A stretch of DNA of 64,000 nucleotides from contig NZ_AP021901.1 in the NCBI RefSeq assembly GCF_018325905.1, forward strand, positions 310,001-374,000, in the 5' to 3' direction. The position numbers and the translations under genes are program-made. Under the pieces are notes generated by a model that made no database searches, had not been told where the DNA came from, and saw only the letters and a program-made list of their open reading frames with translations. This stretch comes from Pseudomonas sp. St316 (GTDB lineage: Bacteria; Pseudomonadota; Gammaproteobacteria; Pseudomonadales; Pseudomonadaceae). Of the stretch, positions 1 to 8,862 are shown piece by piece; within the stretch, counting starts at the first letter, position 1; each line of letters begins with the position of its first letter.

Positions 1-1174
1 TCGAACCGCCTTCGGTGATGGTGTTGCTGGCGGTCAGGGTCAGGCCAGTGGCATCCGCCGAATCGGTAATCGTGGTAACCGCAGGCGCAGTGCTCGGCAC
101 TAGGTTTTCAAAGTTGCCACCGGTCGCACCGGTAATGGTGGTGCTGACCGTGCTGCCGTTGTTGTAGACGTCATTGGCCGGGGTGTCGACGTTGACGGTG
201 CCAGTGGTCTGGCCCGCAGCGATGGTGATGACCGAGCCGTTGCTCAGGGTCACGGTCACTGGGGTCTGGGCCGGGTTGGTCAGGGTGGCGGTGTAGGTGA
301 TCTGGCCGCCTTCGGTGACGGTATTGCCCGCGCTCAGGGTGACGGTGGTGGTGTCGATGGTGTCGGTGATCTGGGTCACGGCCGGCGTGGTGGGCACGGT
401 CACGGCAATGCCAGCGCCACCGGTAGTACCAGTGACGGTCACGCTGATTTGGCTTGGGTCGTTGTAGACCGTGTCATTCGGCGCGAGTGGAACGTTGACG
501 CTGCCGGTCAGCTGACCGGCCGGGATCACGATGACCGCGCCGTTGGACAAGGTCACGGTCAGGTTGGTCTGCGGGGCCTGGGTTACGGTCGCGGTGTAGA
601 CCAGCACGCCGCCGGCCTCGGTCAGGGTCGGCGTGGCGCTCAGGGTCATCGTCGCATTGAGCACGGCGTTGGCGGTCGTATTGGCCGTGGTATCGCCACC
701 CAGGATGTTGTTACCGGTGGCGGCAGCCGCAGCGAGGCCCTCAGTTGGGAAACCGACAGTAGGGTCGACGCTACCAGCGGTGGCATCGAGCACCACAAAG
801 CTGTGGCCACCACCGGCGGCACCACCGGTACCCGCGGCGGTAGCGCCGGCGGCGGTGGCTTCCAGGGCGGTCGTCGGGTCGACGCCAGCGGTGATGGCTT
901 GTTGCAACTCTTCTACCGACGGCGCGGCCTGGGCAGCGGCCTGTTCAAGATCGGTGGACGAGTCCGGGGCATTGGCGCTCCACTGGGTGTCGCGGCCCAG
1001 GTCCAGCGTGCGGCCATCGGCCAGTTCCAGTGTGACGGCGCCGGCAGGCCCGGTGTCCAATTGGTCGCCTGGGTTCAGGTGGTCACCTTCAATGAGTACC
1101 CGCCGGATGCCCTCTGGGGATACGACGAAAACCTGACCAACAATGCTTTTGACAACGGCAATAACACTGCTCAT
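1..1174 (-). CDS. lapA: LapA giant biofilm adhesin, N-terminal part (truncated by window edge)
   Basis: The first 391 codons of a very large surface adhesin that anchors cells to surfaces and is exported by LapEBC. It starts MSSVIAVVKSIVGQVFVVSP, the retention-module start of LapA-family adhesins. ATG at 1174 is preceded by GGAGAG. Residues 107-110 read TAAG, the position and motif of the LapG protease cleavage site known for P. fluorescens LapA; a second TAAG follows at 112-115. From about residue 160 the protein becomes roughly 100-residue Thr/Val-rich Ig/Calx-beta-like repeats with recurring T-EGG, VTLSNG and AGQ-TG-V motifs. The repeats run off the window at base 1. It diverges from lapE across a 358-bp gap. 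lapD and lapG are not in the window. Confidence 0.93.
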   Translation of the reverse strand, partial: MSSVIAVVKSIVGQVFVVSPEGIRRVLIEGDHLNPGDQLDTGPAGAVTLELADGRTLDLGRDTQWSANAPDSSTDLEQAAAQAAPSVEELQQAITAGVDPTTALEATAAGATAAGTGGAAGGGHSFVVLDATAGSVDPTVGFPTEGLAAAAATGNNILGGDTTANTTANAVLNATMTLSATPTLTEAGGVLVYTATVTQAPQTNLTVTLSNGAVIVIPAGQLTGSVNVPLAPNDTVYNDPSQISVTVTGTTGGAGIAVTVPTTPAVTQITDTIDTTTVTLSAGNTVTEGGQITYTATLTNPAQTPVTVTLSNGSVITIAAGQTTGTVNVDTPANDVYNNGSTVSTTITGATGGNFENLVPSTAPAVTTITDSADATGLTLTASNTITEGGS

Positions 1175-1532
1175 TGAAGACTCTCCGGGTGCCACGCTCA
1201 GTAGACTTCCATGGACCCGGCAGCTTGTAGGCGGCAGCGGTCTGGACGTTCATGTTCACAAAATAAGGTTATTTGACGCTTTCATGTGTCAATGTTTTGG
1301 CTCTTGTTTTTCGATCATTTTGTTTGTGCCAAACTATTGACCTTCTGCCGGCCATCCTAAACAATCATTGGCGTAATGTCACATTGATATTTAAGCGGCG
1401 ACCTGTTCTTTCGGTGCGTATTCCAGCTCCTGTTTTGAACTTTCCGATATACGGTCATTCCGGTTGCCATCATCCGATGCAGCGCCACGTTTCGCTGTGA
1501 TCCAAGACAAGTGTTTCAGGAAGAAATCCACC
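1175..1532. promoter_or_regulatory. lapA-lapE divergent intergenic region
   Basis: This 358-bp stretch separates the divergent lapA and lapE genes and is AT-richer than its surroundings between about 1260 and 1400. It must carry both promoters. One inverted repeat stands out: TTGAC at 1273-1277 and GTCAA at 1288-1292, separated by 10 bases. FleQ and c-di-GMP are known to control lap genes in other pseudomonads, but these arms are not in the orientation of the FleQ consensus I know, so no regulator is assigned. I see no credible gene here. Confidence 0.5.
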
Positions 1533-2882
1533 ATGCGTTCGCCCCTGTTCATGGTTTTACCCTTCGCCCTCGCCGCCAGTTTTGTACAAGCACAAACCTT
1601 GCCGCAGGCCATGCAACAGGCGCTGGATGTCCATCCTGAAATCCAGGCTGGCGTGAACAGTCGCCTCGCGGCGGATTACCAACTCAAGGCGGCCAAGGGC
1701 GGCTACCTGCCTAGAGTGGACCTTGCAGCCGGATACGGCCGTGAAGGCACCGACAGCGTCACCACTCGTTCGGGCGGGACCAATCATTGGGAAACCCTGA
1801 ACCGCAGCGAGTCGAGCCTGCGCCTGTCGCAAATGGTTTTTGACGGTTTTGCGACGTCCAGCGAAGTGGGGCGTCAACAAGCCACCGTCAATGCCCGTGC
1901 CTACTCGTTGCTGGACGCGTCCGAGCGCACCGGGTTGACGGTGGCCCAGGTCTACCTGGACGTGCTGACCCGTCGCGAGTTCGTGCGCCTGGCCGAGGAA
2001 AACCTCAAGAGCCACGAGCGCATCTTCGACCAGATCAAGCTGCGCACTTCCCGTGGCGTGGGCAGCGGCGCTGACCTGGACCAGGCCGAAGCGCGCATGG
2101 CCCAGGCCCGCAACAACCTGATCACCGAACAAACCAACCTGGCCGATGCCGAGACCAACTACCTCAGCGCCGTTGGTCAACTGCCCGATCAACTGGAACG
2201 CCCTGCCGATTTTCTGGCGTTGCTGCCGGCCAACCTGACCGAAGCCCGCGCCCAGATGCTGGAAAACAGCCCGGTGCTGCGTTCGGCCGAAGCTGACATC
2301 GCCGCTGCCGAGCAACAGTACGAAGCCGCCAAATCGAGTTTCTACCCACGCTTTGACGCCGAGCTGGGCCGCACTGCCGATAACGACCTGGATGGCCAGA
2401 ACGGCCACAACAATGAATGGCAAGCCATGTTGCGCATGCGTTTCAACCTGTATGCCGGCGGCAGCAACAAGGCGGATCTGGAATCCAAGTCGTACCTGTC
2501 CAACCAGGCCCTGGATATCCGCAACAACGCGCTGCGCCAGCTGAACGAAGAGCTGGGACTGGCCTGGAACGCTTTGAACAACGCCAATGCCCAGGTGCCG
2601 GTCGCCCAGCAATACGTGGATCGCAGCGCTAACGTGCGCACTGCCTATCAGAAGCAGTTCAGCCTCGGCGAGCGGACCCTGCTCGACTTGCTCGACAGCG
2701 AAAACGAGCTGTTCAGCGCGTCCCGGCGCCTGGCGGAAATCAAGAATGTGCAGCTGTTCACCCAGTACCGGATCAAGGCAACCATGGGCCAGCTGCTGAA
2801 AAGCCAGGGTGTGGTAGCGCCGTTGGCATCGGTTGTGCAGAACGACATGAAGCCCAAGGTCCAGTTGCCTGGGATGAATTGA
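1533..2882 (+). CDS. lapE: LapE, TolC-family outer-membrane channel of the LapA type I exporter
   Basis: A 449-aa outer-membrane efflux protein that should form the exit duct for LapA. The start at 1533 gives a clean signal peptide (MRSPLFMVLPFALAASFVQA, then QTLPQA) and has AGGAAG nine bases upstream; an in-frame ATG at 1464 would hide the signal peptide. TolC-type repeats are visible: two long coiled-coil halves with EARMAQARNNLITEQTNL and a second LGERTLLDLLDSENELF motif typical of the family. It is the first gene of a tight lapE-lapB-lapC operon, 37 bp before lapB. Adjacency to lapA and to a type I ABC/HlyD pair makes the LapE assignment secure. Confidence 0.93.
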   Translation: MRSPLFMVLPFALAASFVQAQTLPQAMQQALDVHPEIQAGVNSRLAADYQLKAAKGGYLPRVDLAAGYGREGTDSVTTRSGGTNHWETLNRSESSLRLSQMVFDGFATSSEVGRQQATVNARAYSLLDASERTGLTVAQVYLDVLTRREFVRLAEENLKSHERIFDQIKLRTSRGVGSGADLDQAEARMAQARNNLITEQTNLADAETNYLSAVGQLPDQLERPADFLALLPANLTEARAQMLENSPVLRSAEADIAAAEQQYEAAKSSFYPRFDAELGRTADNDLDGQNGHNNEWQAMLRMRFNLYAGGSNKADLESKSYLSNQALDIRNNALRQLNEELGLAWNALNNANAQVPVAQQYVDRSANVRTAYQKQFSLGERTLLDLLDSENELFSASRRLAEIKNVQLFTQYRIKATMGQLLKSQGVVAPLASVVQNDMKPKVQLPGMN

Positions 2883-2919
2883 GTCCTACCACCCGTTTTA
2901 ATCAGTCAGAGTGCCGAGC

Positions 2920-5076
2920 GTGGAATCAGAAGTCAGTCCAGTCGAACTAGTTCATGACCCGCGCACGCTGCACGACGACCCGCTGCTGGACGGCTTGCTG
3001 GCGCTCTGCATGCTGCACCAGAAGCCGGCCAGCGCGGCGATGCTCACCACCGGCCTGCCGCTGCCCAAGCAGCGCCTGAGCGTCGAATTATTGTCGCGCG
3101 CGGCGGCCCGTGCCGGGCTGCAAGGTCGGGTACTGCAACGCAAGCTCGAGCAGATCCCGACCATCGCCATGCCAGCGCTGTTGTTGCTCAAGGAAGGCCG
3201 CAGTGCCGTGCTGCTGGGCTGGGTCGGTGACGATCAGGCGCGCTTGCTGCTCAGCGAAAGCGACGGCGGTGAGGTGACCATCAGCCGTGAACTGCTGGCC
3301 GATGACTACAGCGGCAAGGTGTTCTTCGCCCAGCCGCAGCATAAATTTGACGTTAACCACGGCACGCTGATCCCACGGGCGCGTTCGTGGTTTCGCGATA
3401 CCCTCAAACGGTCCCGCTGGCTGTATGCCGATGCCATTGCCGCGAGCCTGCTGATCAACATCATCGCCATGGCCGCGCCACTGTTCGTGATGAACGTCTA
3501 CGACCGCGTGGTGCCGAACCAGGCCGAATCGACCCTGTGGGTATTGGCCGTGGGTATCTGCGGCGCCTATGTGTTCGACCTGATCCTCAAGATGCTACGC
3601 AGCCTGTGCCTGGACCTGGCCGGCAAGAAAACCGACCTGATCATCTCGGCGACGCTGTTCGAACGCATCGTCGGCATGTCCATGAAATACCGCCCGGCGC
3701 GGGTCGGCAGCTTTGCCCAGAACATCCATGAGTTCCAGAGCCTGCGGGACTTCCTCGCTTCGCTGACCCTCACCAGCCTGATCGACTTGCCGTTCACCCT
3801 GCTGATCTTCATGGTCATCGCGATTATCGGCGGGCACCTGGTGTGGATTCCGGTGCTGGCGTTCCCGATTGCCCTGCTGATCGGCTACGCCTTGCAGAAG
3901 CCCCTGGTGGCGACCATGGAGCGCACCATGGCTCTGGGCGCCGAGCGCCAATCCAGCCTGATCGAAACCCTGGCCGGCCTTGACGCGGTGAAGGTCAACA
4001 ACGCCGAGAGCGAACGCCAGTACCAGTGGGAACAGACCATCGGCACCCTCAGCCGCCTCGAACTGCGGGTGAAAATGCTGTCCGGCCTGGCGATGAACAT
4101 CACCTTGCTGATCCAGCAACTGGCCGGGGTGATCATGATCGTCTTCGGCGTTTACCTGATCATCGCCGGTAGCCTGAGCATGGGTGGACTGGTGGCCTGC
4201 TACATGCTCAGCGGCCGAGCCCTCAGCCCGTTGGCTTCGCTGTCGGGCCTGCTGACCCGCTACCAACAGGCGCGGGTGACCATGACATCCGTCGACCAGA
4301 TGATGGAGCTGCCCCAAGAGCGCAATTTCGACGAGCGCCCGCTGAGCCGCAAGGTCCTGCAGGGTGCCATTGAATGCCGTCAGTTGAATTTCACTTATCC
4401 GAACCAGCAGAACCCCGCGCTGAAGAACATCAACCTGGTGATCAAGCCGGGCGAGAAAATCGGCATCATCGGCCGCAGCGGCTCGGGCAAGAGTTCCTTG
4501 GCCAAGTTGCTGGTGGGCCTGTACCAGCCGGACGACGGCGCGCTGCTGGTGGACGGCGTGGATATCCGCCAGATCGACGTCAGCGAACTGCGCTACAACA
4601 TTGGCTATGTGCCCCAGGACATCCAACTGCTGGCCGGTACCCTGCGCGACAACCTGACCTCCGGCGCCCGTTACGTCGAAGACGAGCTGGTGCTCCAAGC
4701 CGCCGAGCTGGCGGGCGTGCATGAATTTGCCCGCCTGCATCCGCAAGGTTATGAACTGCAAGTCGGTGAGCGCGGACAGAACCTGTCCGGTGGTCAGCGC
4801 CAGAACGTCGCCCTGGCCCGCGCGCTGCTGCTCAACCCGCCCATCCTGTTGCTGGATGAACCCACCAGCGCCATGGACAACACCGGTGAAGAACGCTTGA
4901 AACAGCGCCTGGCCGCCGTGGTGGAGAACAAGACCGTACTGCTGGTGACGCACCGGGCGTCCTTGCTGTCGCTGGTGGACCGCCTGTTGGTGATCGACCG
5001 TGGACAGATTCTCGCCGATGGCCCGAAAGCCGCTGTCATGGAAGCGTTGAAGAAGGGGCAGATCAGTGTTGCTTAA
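2920..5076 (+). CDS. lapB: LapB, type I secretion ABC transporter (permease-ATPase) for LapA
   Basis: An inner-membrane ATPase of 718 aa that powers LapA export. Domains in order: a degenerate C39-peptidase-like N-terminal domain (about 1-145, without an obvious catalytic Cys), a six-helix ABC membrane domain (about 160-450), and a nucleotide-binding domain with Walker A GRSGSGKSS at about 518, signature LSGGQ at about 622 and Walker B ILLLDEPTSAMD. The GTG at 2920 gives MESEVSPVEL and the family's usual length; a GTG nine bases upstream (2911) is the alternative, and neither has a strong ribosome site. It overlaps lapC by 11 bases. Confidence 0.94.
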   Translation: MESEVSPVELVHDPRTLHDDPLLDGLLALCMLHQKPASAAMLTTGLPLPKQRLSVELLSRAAARAGLQGRVLQRKLEQIPTIAMPALLLLKEGRSAVLLGWVGDDQARLLLSESDGGEVTISRELLADDYSGKVFFAQPQHKFDVNHGTLIPRARSWFRDTLKRSRWLYADAIAASLLINIIAMAAPLFVMNVYDRVVPNQAESTLWVLAVGICGAYVFDLILKMLRSLCLDLAGKKTDLIISATLFERIVGMSMKYRPARVGSFAQNIHEFQSLRDFLASLTLTSLIDLPFTLLIFMVIAIIGGHLVWIPVLAFPIALLIGYALQKPLVATMERTMALGAERQSSLIETLAGLDAVKVNNAESERQYQWEQTIGTLSRLELRVKMLSGLAMNITLLIQQLAGVIMIVFGVYLIIAGSLSMGGLVACYMLSGRALSPLASLSGLLTRYQQARVTMTSVDQMMELPQERNFDERPLSRKVLQGAIECRQLNFTYPNQQNPALKNINLVIKPGEKIGIIGRSGSGKSSLAKLLVGLYQPDDGALLVDGVDIRQIDVSELRYNIGYVPQDIQLLAGTLRDNLTSGARYVEDELVLQAAELAGVHEFARLHPQGYELQVGERGQNLSGGQRQNVALARALLLNPPILLLDEPTSAMDNTGEERLKQRLAAVVENKTVLLVTHRASLLSLVDRLLVIDRGQILADGPKAAVMEALKKGQISVA

Positions 5077-6433
5077 AACCGGTTTGAAGGGCGCTGTCGG
5101 CCGTTATTTCAAAGGCTCCGACTCGCTGCACGGGCAACCGCTGCCCGAGGTCAACAAGGCCCTGATCGAAGACGCCCCACGAGTGGTGCGCCTGACCATC
5201 TGGGGGATCATCGGCTTCTTTATATTCCTCGGGCTATGGGCCAATTTCGCCGTGATCGACGAAGTGACCAAGGGCGACGGCAAGGCGATTCCCTCGTCCA
5301 AGATCCAGAAAATCCAGAACCTGGAGGGCGGGATCGTCGCCGAGCTGTTCGTCAAGGAAGGGCAAATCGTTGAAGCCGGCGCGCCGTTGATTCGCCTCGA
5401 CGACACGCGGTTTGTCTCCAACGTGGGCGAAACCGAGGCCGATCGCCAGTCCATGCTGTTACGTGTTGAACGGCTGAGTGCCGAGGTGGATGACCGGCCG
5501 CTGAACTTCCCCGCCGATGTACTCAAGGCCGTACCGCGCCAGGCGGCCAGCGAAGAGTCGCTGTACCTCAGCCGCCGCCAGCAACTGCACGATGAAATTG
5601 GCGGCTTGCAGGAACAGTTGATCCAGCGCCAACAAGAACTGCGCGAGTTCATTTCCAAGCAGGCGCAGTACCGCTCCGGCCTGGCGCTGCAACGCCAGGA
5701 AATCAACATGTCCGAGCCGCTGGTGGCCCAGGGCGCGGTGTCGCCGGTGGAAGTGCTGCGACTCAAGCGCGCTGAAGTTGAAACCCGCGGGCAACTGGAC
5801 GCCACGACGCTGGCGATCCCTCGTGCCGAATCGGCGATCAAGGAAGTGCAGCGCAAGATCGACGAGACCCGCGGTAAATTCCGCAGCGACGCCCTGACCC
5901 AGCTCAATGAGGCCCGCACCGACCTGAACAAGGCCCAGGCCACCGGCAAGGCTTTGGAAGATCGGGTGAGCCGGACCCTGGTCACTTCACCGGTACGCGG
6001 TATCGTCAACAAGTTGCTGGTGAACACCATCGGCGGGGTGATCCAGCCCGGCAGCGACCTGGTGGAAATCGTGCCGCTGGACGACACCATCCTGGTGGAA
6101 GCGAAAATCCGTCCCCAGGACATCGCTTTCCTGCATCCCGGCCAGAGTGCCACGGTGAAATTCACCGCGTACGACTACACCATCTACGGCGGGCTGAAAG
6201 CCAAGCTGGAACAGATCGGCGCCGACACCATCACCGATGAAGACAAGAAAACCACCTACTACATCATCAAGCTGCGCACCGAACGCAGCCACCTGGGCAC
6301 CGATGACAAACCGCTGCTGATCATCCCGGGCATGGTCGCCTCGGTGGACATCATCACCGGCAAGAAAACCGTGCTCAGCTACCTGCTCAAGCCGATCATC
6401 AAGGCCCGGGCCGAGGCGTTGCACGAGCGGTAG
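5066..6433 (+). CDS. lapC: LapC, HlyD-family membrane-fusion protein of the LapA exporter
   Basis: A 455-aa periplasmic adaptor linking LapB to LapE. One transmembrane helix near residues 42-62 (LTIWGIIGFFIFLGLWANFA) is followed by a split lipoyl/barrel-sandwich motif (IQNLEGGIVAELFVKEG ... SPVRGIVNKLLVNTIGGV), a coiled-coil hairpin between them, and a C-terminal beta-barrel. It starts at a GTG that overlaps the end of lapB and has AAGGGG in front, showing translational coupling. It is the last gene of the operon; a short 8-bp tandem repeat and REP hairpins follow. Confidence 0.94.
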   Translation: MLLKTGLKGAVGRYFKGSDSLHGQPLPEVNKALIEDAPRVVRLTIWGIIGFFIFLGLWANFAVIDEVTKGDGKAIPSSKIQKIQNLEGGIVAELFVKEGQIVEAGAPLIRLDDTRFVSNVGETEADRQSMLLRVERLSAEVDDRPLNFPADVLKAVPRQAASEESLYLSRRQQLHDEIGGLQEQLIQRQQELREFISKQAQYRSGLALQRQEINMSEPLVAQGAVSPVEVLRLKRAEVETRGQLDATTLAIPRAESAIKEVQRKIDETRGKFRSDALTQLNEARTDLNKAQATGKALEDRVSRTLVTSPVRGIVNKLLVNTIGGVIQPGSDLVEIVPLDDTILVEAKIRPQDIAFLHPGQSATVKFTAYDYTIYGGLKAKLEQIGADTITDEDKKTTYYIIKLRTERSHLGTDDKPLLIIPGMVASVDIITGKKTVLSYLLKPIIKARAEALHER

Positions 6434-6449
6434 GCTCCTCACCCTGGCT

Positions 6450-6479
6450 GCTTGAGAGCTTGAGAGCTTGAGAGCTTCA
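6450..6479. repeat. 8-bp tandem repeat GCTTGAGA, three full copies plus a decayed one
   Basis: Three perfect copies of GCTTGAGA (6450-6473) run into GCTTCAG. The repeat begins 17 bases after the lapC stop codon and is noncoding. Such arrays can vary in copy number by slippage. Confidence 0.85.
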
Positions 6480-6508
6480 GGCTTGATGATTTGGGTGTTA
6501 GAGGTTCT

Positions 6509-6602
6509 TGTGGCGAGGGAGCTTGCTCCCGCTTGAGTGCGAAGCGCTCATCGCTTTTCGGGGCCGCTGCGCGACCCAGCGGGAGCAAGCTCCCTCGCCA
6601 CG
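6509..6602. repeat. Large REP-like hairpin (GTGGCGAGGGAGCTTGCTCCC type)
   Basis: The outer arms GTGGCGAGGGAGCTTGCTCC and GGAGCAAGCTCCCTCGCCAC are perfectly complementary and enclose about 50 bp including GAAGCGCTCATCGCTTTT. A near-identical copy in the opposite orientation lies at 59863-59959. Confidence 0.85.
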
Positions 6603-6623
6603 GTAATTGACCCCTGTGGGATC

Positions 6624-6711
6624 CTGTGGGAGCGAGCTTGCTCGCGATGGCGGTGTCTCAGCGACAAAGAAGTGTCTGACCTGACGCCATCGCGAGCAGG
6701 CTCGCTCCCAA
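6624..6711. repeat. REP doublet (GGGAGCGAGCTTGCTCGCGATGGCG type)
   Basis: Two inverted copies of the Pseudomonas REP unit, TGTGGGAGCGAGCTTGCTCG and its complement, separated by about 35 bp. Confidence 0.85.
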
Positions 6712-6891
6712 AAAAAAATGCCATATCGTTATTCGCTAACGGTATTTAAATTCAAGTTCTTATAGCCTTAAAGTCATCCTCCTGCGTACCTGCCGACCAA
6801 TCGGCGCGCCGCACGACACAAACCAACACGGTAACGCCGTGAGTTTTGATCGATTGCGCGCCCGTTAGCGCGCTGTGCGTGGGAGTGATGT

Positions 6892-7794
6892 ATGCCAGCC
6901 GTCTCTTATTCTCCAGATTCACCTATCGCGAACATTGCGCCGCAGTCGTTCGACATCCGCCCGTTTCGCGATGCCGTAGGCGCCGAGATCGTTGGCCTGG
7001 ACCTGTCCCGACCGCTCAACGACCAGGACTTCGCCCGCATCCACCGTGCGCACCTGGACTATCACGTCGTGGTGTTCCGCGACCAACGCATCACCCCCGA
7101 ACAACAGATCGCCTTCAGCCGCCGTTTCGGCGTGCTGCAAATCCATGTGCTCAAGCAGTTCCTGTTGGCCGGGTATCCGGAAATCCTCATCGTCTCCAAC
7201 ATCATCGAAAACGGCCAATCCATCGGCCTGGGGGATGCGGGCAAGTTCTGGCATTCGGACCTTTCCTATAAAGAATTGCCGAGCCTGGGTTCGATGCTCC
7301 ACGCCCAGGAGTTGCCGAGCGAAGGCGGCGACACGCTGTTCGCCGATATGCACAAGGCCTGGGAAGGCTTGCCCGAAGCGCTGCGCAAGGCCGTGGAAGG
7401 GCGTTCGGCGGCGCACTCCTACACGGCGCGCTACAGCGAAACCAAATTCGAAGGCAACTGGCGCCCGACGCTGACGCCGGAGCAACTGGCCCAGGTCGCC
7501 GAAGTCGTTCATCCGATCGTGCGCACCCACCCGGAAACCGGGCGCAAGGCGTTGTTCGTCAGCGAAGGCTTCACCACCCGCATTGTTGGCCTGCCGGAAG
7601 ACGAAAGCACAGCGCTGCTGGCCGAGCTGTATGCCCACAGCGTGCTGCCGCAGAACATCTATCGCCATCAATGGCAGCCCCATGACCTGGTGTTCTGGGA
7701 CAACCGCTCGCTGATCCACTTGGCCGCCGGTTGCCCGAGCCATCTGCGCCGCAAGCTGTACCGCACCACCATCCAGGGCGATGCCCCCTTCTGA
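6892..7794 (+). CDS. TauD/TfdA-family alpha-ketoglutarate-dependent dioxygenase
   Basis: A 300-aa Fe(II)/alpha-ketoglutarate dioxygenase of the taurine/alkylsulfate group. The iron-binding triad is intact: His121 and Asp123 in WHSDLSY and the distal His276 in SLIHLAAG, with the 2-oxoglutarate Arg at about 291 (RRKLYRT). The ATG at 6892 has GGGAG upstream. It leads an operon with a nitrate/sulfonate-type ABC importer, so it probably oxidises an organosulfur or related compound brought in by that importer to release a sulfur source. The arrangement resembles P. aeruginosa PA2310-PA2307 and P. putida atsK/atsRBC. The exact substrate (taurine, alkylsulfate, other) cannot be read from the sequence. 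Confidence 0.85.
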   Translation: MPAVSYSPDSPIANIAPQSFDIRPFRDAVGAEIVGLDLSRPLNDQDFARIHRAHLDYHVVVFRDQRITPEQQIAFSRRFGVLQIHVLKQFLLAGYPEILIVSNIIENGQSIGLGDAGKFWHSDLSYKELPSLGSMLHAQELPSEGGDTLFADMHKAWEGLPEALRKAVEGRSAAHSYTARYSETKFEGNWRPTLTPEQLAQVAEVVHPIVRTHPETGRKALFVSEGFTTRIVGLPEDESTALLAELYAHSVLPQNIYRHQWQPHDLVFWDNRSLIHLAAGCPSHLRRKLYRTTIQGDAPF

Positions 7795-7831
7795 TCGGCT
7801 GCGCCTCGCGCAAAGAGCCCGGAGAATCACC

Positions 7832-8857
7832 ATGTCCAAACGCATCGTTTTTGCACCGCTGGCCGCCGCCATCGGCCTGGGTTTCAGCCTGCTGGCCGGC
7901 AGCCTGGTAGCGCCCGCCAGTGCCCAGGCCGAGGGCGAGATTCGTATCGCTGAACAATTCGGCATCGTTTACCTGTTGCTGAACGTGGTCCGCGACCAGC
8001 AACTGATCGAAAAGCACGGCAAGGAGGAAGGCATCGATATCAAGGTCGATTGGACTCAACTGTCGGGCGGCGCGGCGGTCAACGACGCGTTGCTGTCGGG
8101 GTCCATCGACATTGCCGGGGCTGGCGTCGGGCCGTTGTTGACGGTCTGGGACCGCACCCGTGGCAAGCAGAACGTCAAAGCCGTGGCCTCCCTGGGCAAT
8201 TTTCCCTATTACCTGTTGAGCAACAACCCGAAGGTCAAGACCATCGCCGACTTCACCGAGCAGGACCGCATCGCGGTGCCGGCGGTGGGCGTTTCGGTGC
8301 AGTCGCGCTTCCTGCAATACGCCGCCGCCAAGCAGTGGGGTGACAAGGACTTCAATCGCCTCGACAAGTACACCTTGGCGGTCCCCCACCCGGACGCCAC
8401 GGCGGCGTTGATTGCCGGCGGCACCGAGTTGACCGGGCATTTTTCCAACCCGCCGTTCCAGGACCAGGCCCTGCAAAACCCCAACGTCCACGTGGTGCTC
8501 AATTCCTACGATGTGCTGGGTCCGAACTCGCCCACGGTGCTGTTCGCCACGGAAAAATTCCGCGATGAAAACCCGAAGACCTACAAGGCGTTCGTCGAGG
8601 CGCTGACCGAAGCGGCCGAATTCGCCCAAAGGGATAAAGGCGCGGCGGCGGACACCTATTTGCGGGTGACCAAGGCCAAGATCGACCGGGCCACCTTGCT
8701 GAAGATCATCGACAACCCGCAGATCGAATTCACTGTCACGCCAAAGAACACCTACCCGCTGGCCGAGTTCCTCTACCGCGTCGGCGCGATCAAGAACAAG
8801 CCGGCGTCGTGGGAAGACTATTTCTTCCAGGACGTCAAACCGCTGCAGGGGAGCTGA
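7832..8857 (+). CDS. ABC transporter substrate-binding protein (SsuA/TauA/NMT1-like)
   Basis: A 341-aa periplasmic binding protein with a Sec signal peptide (ends about residue 30, APASAQA). The mature start EIRIAEQFGIVYLLLNVV and the segments LSGGAAVNDALLSGSIDIAGAG and IAVPAVGVSVQSRFLQY are typical of the sulfonate/nitrate/thiamine-precursor binding family. The start at 7832 has GGAGA ten bases upstream. It sits 37 bp after the dioxygenase and immediately before the ATPase gene. Predicted role: capture of an organosulfur-type ligand for the dioxygenase upstream. Confidence 0.83.
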   Translation: MSKRIVFAPLAAAIGLGFSLLAGSLVAPASAQAEGEIRIAEQFGIVYLLLNVVRDQQLIEKHGKEEGIDIKVDWTQLSGGAAVNDALLSGSIDIAGAGVGPLLTVWDRTRGKQNVKAVASLGNFPYYLLSNNPKVKTIADFTEQDRIAVPAVGVSVQSRFLQYAAAKQWGDKDFNRLDKYTLAVPHPDATAALIAGGTELTGHFSNPPFQDQALQNPNVHVVLNSYDVLGPNSPTVLFATEKFRDENPKTYKAFVEALTEAAEFAQRDKGAAADTYLRVTKAKIDRATLLKIIDNPQIEFTVTPKNTYPLAEFLYRVGAIKNKPASWEDYFFQDVKPLQGS

Positions 8858-8862
8858 TTGCC

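Larger units (their letters stand above)
6434..6891. other. Intergenic region between lapC and the dioxygenase gene
   Basis: This 458-bp gap contains no gene. Directly after lapC it carries an 8-bp tandem repeat, then two REP-type hairpins (listed separately), then an AT-rich stretch (6710-6770) and about 120 bp that should hold the promoter of the dioxygenase-transporter operon. I see no confident -35/-10 pair or sulfur-regulator site. Confidence 0.6.

Noticed and set aside
449..1177. Plus-strand frames of 242 and 167 codons inside lapA
   Set aside because: They are antisense to the LapA N-terminus, whose retention module and TAAG site are unmistakable.
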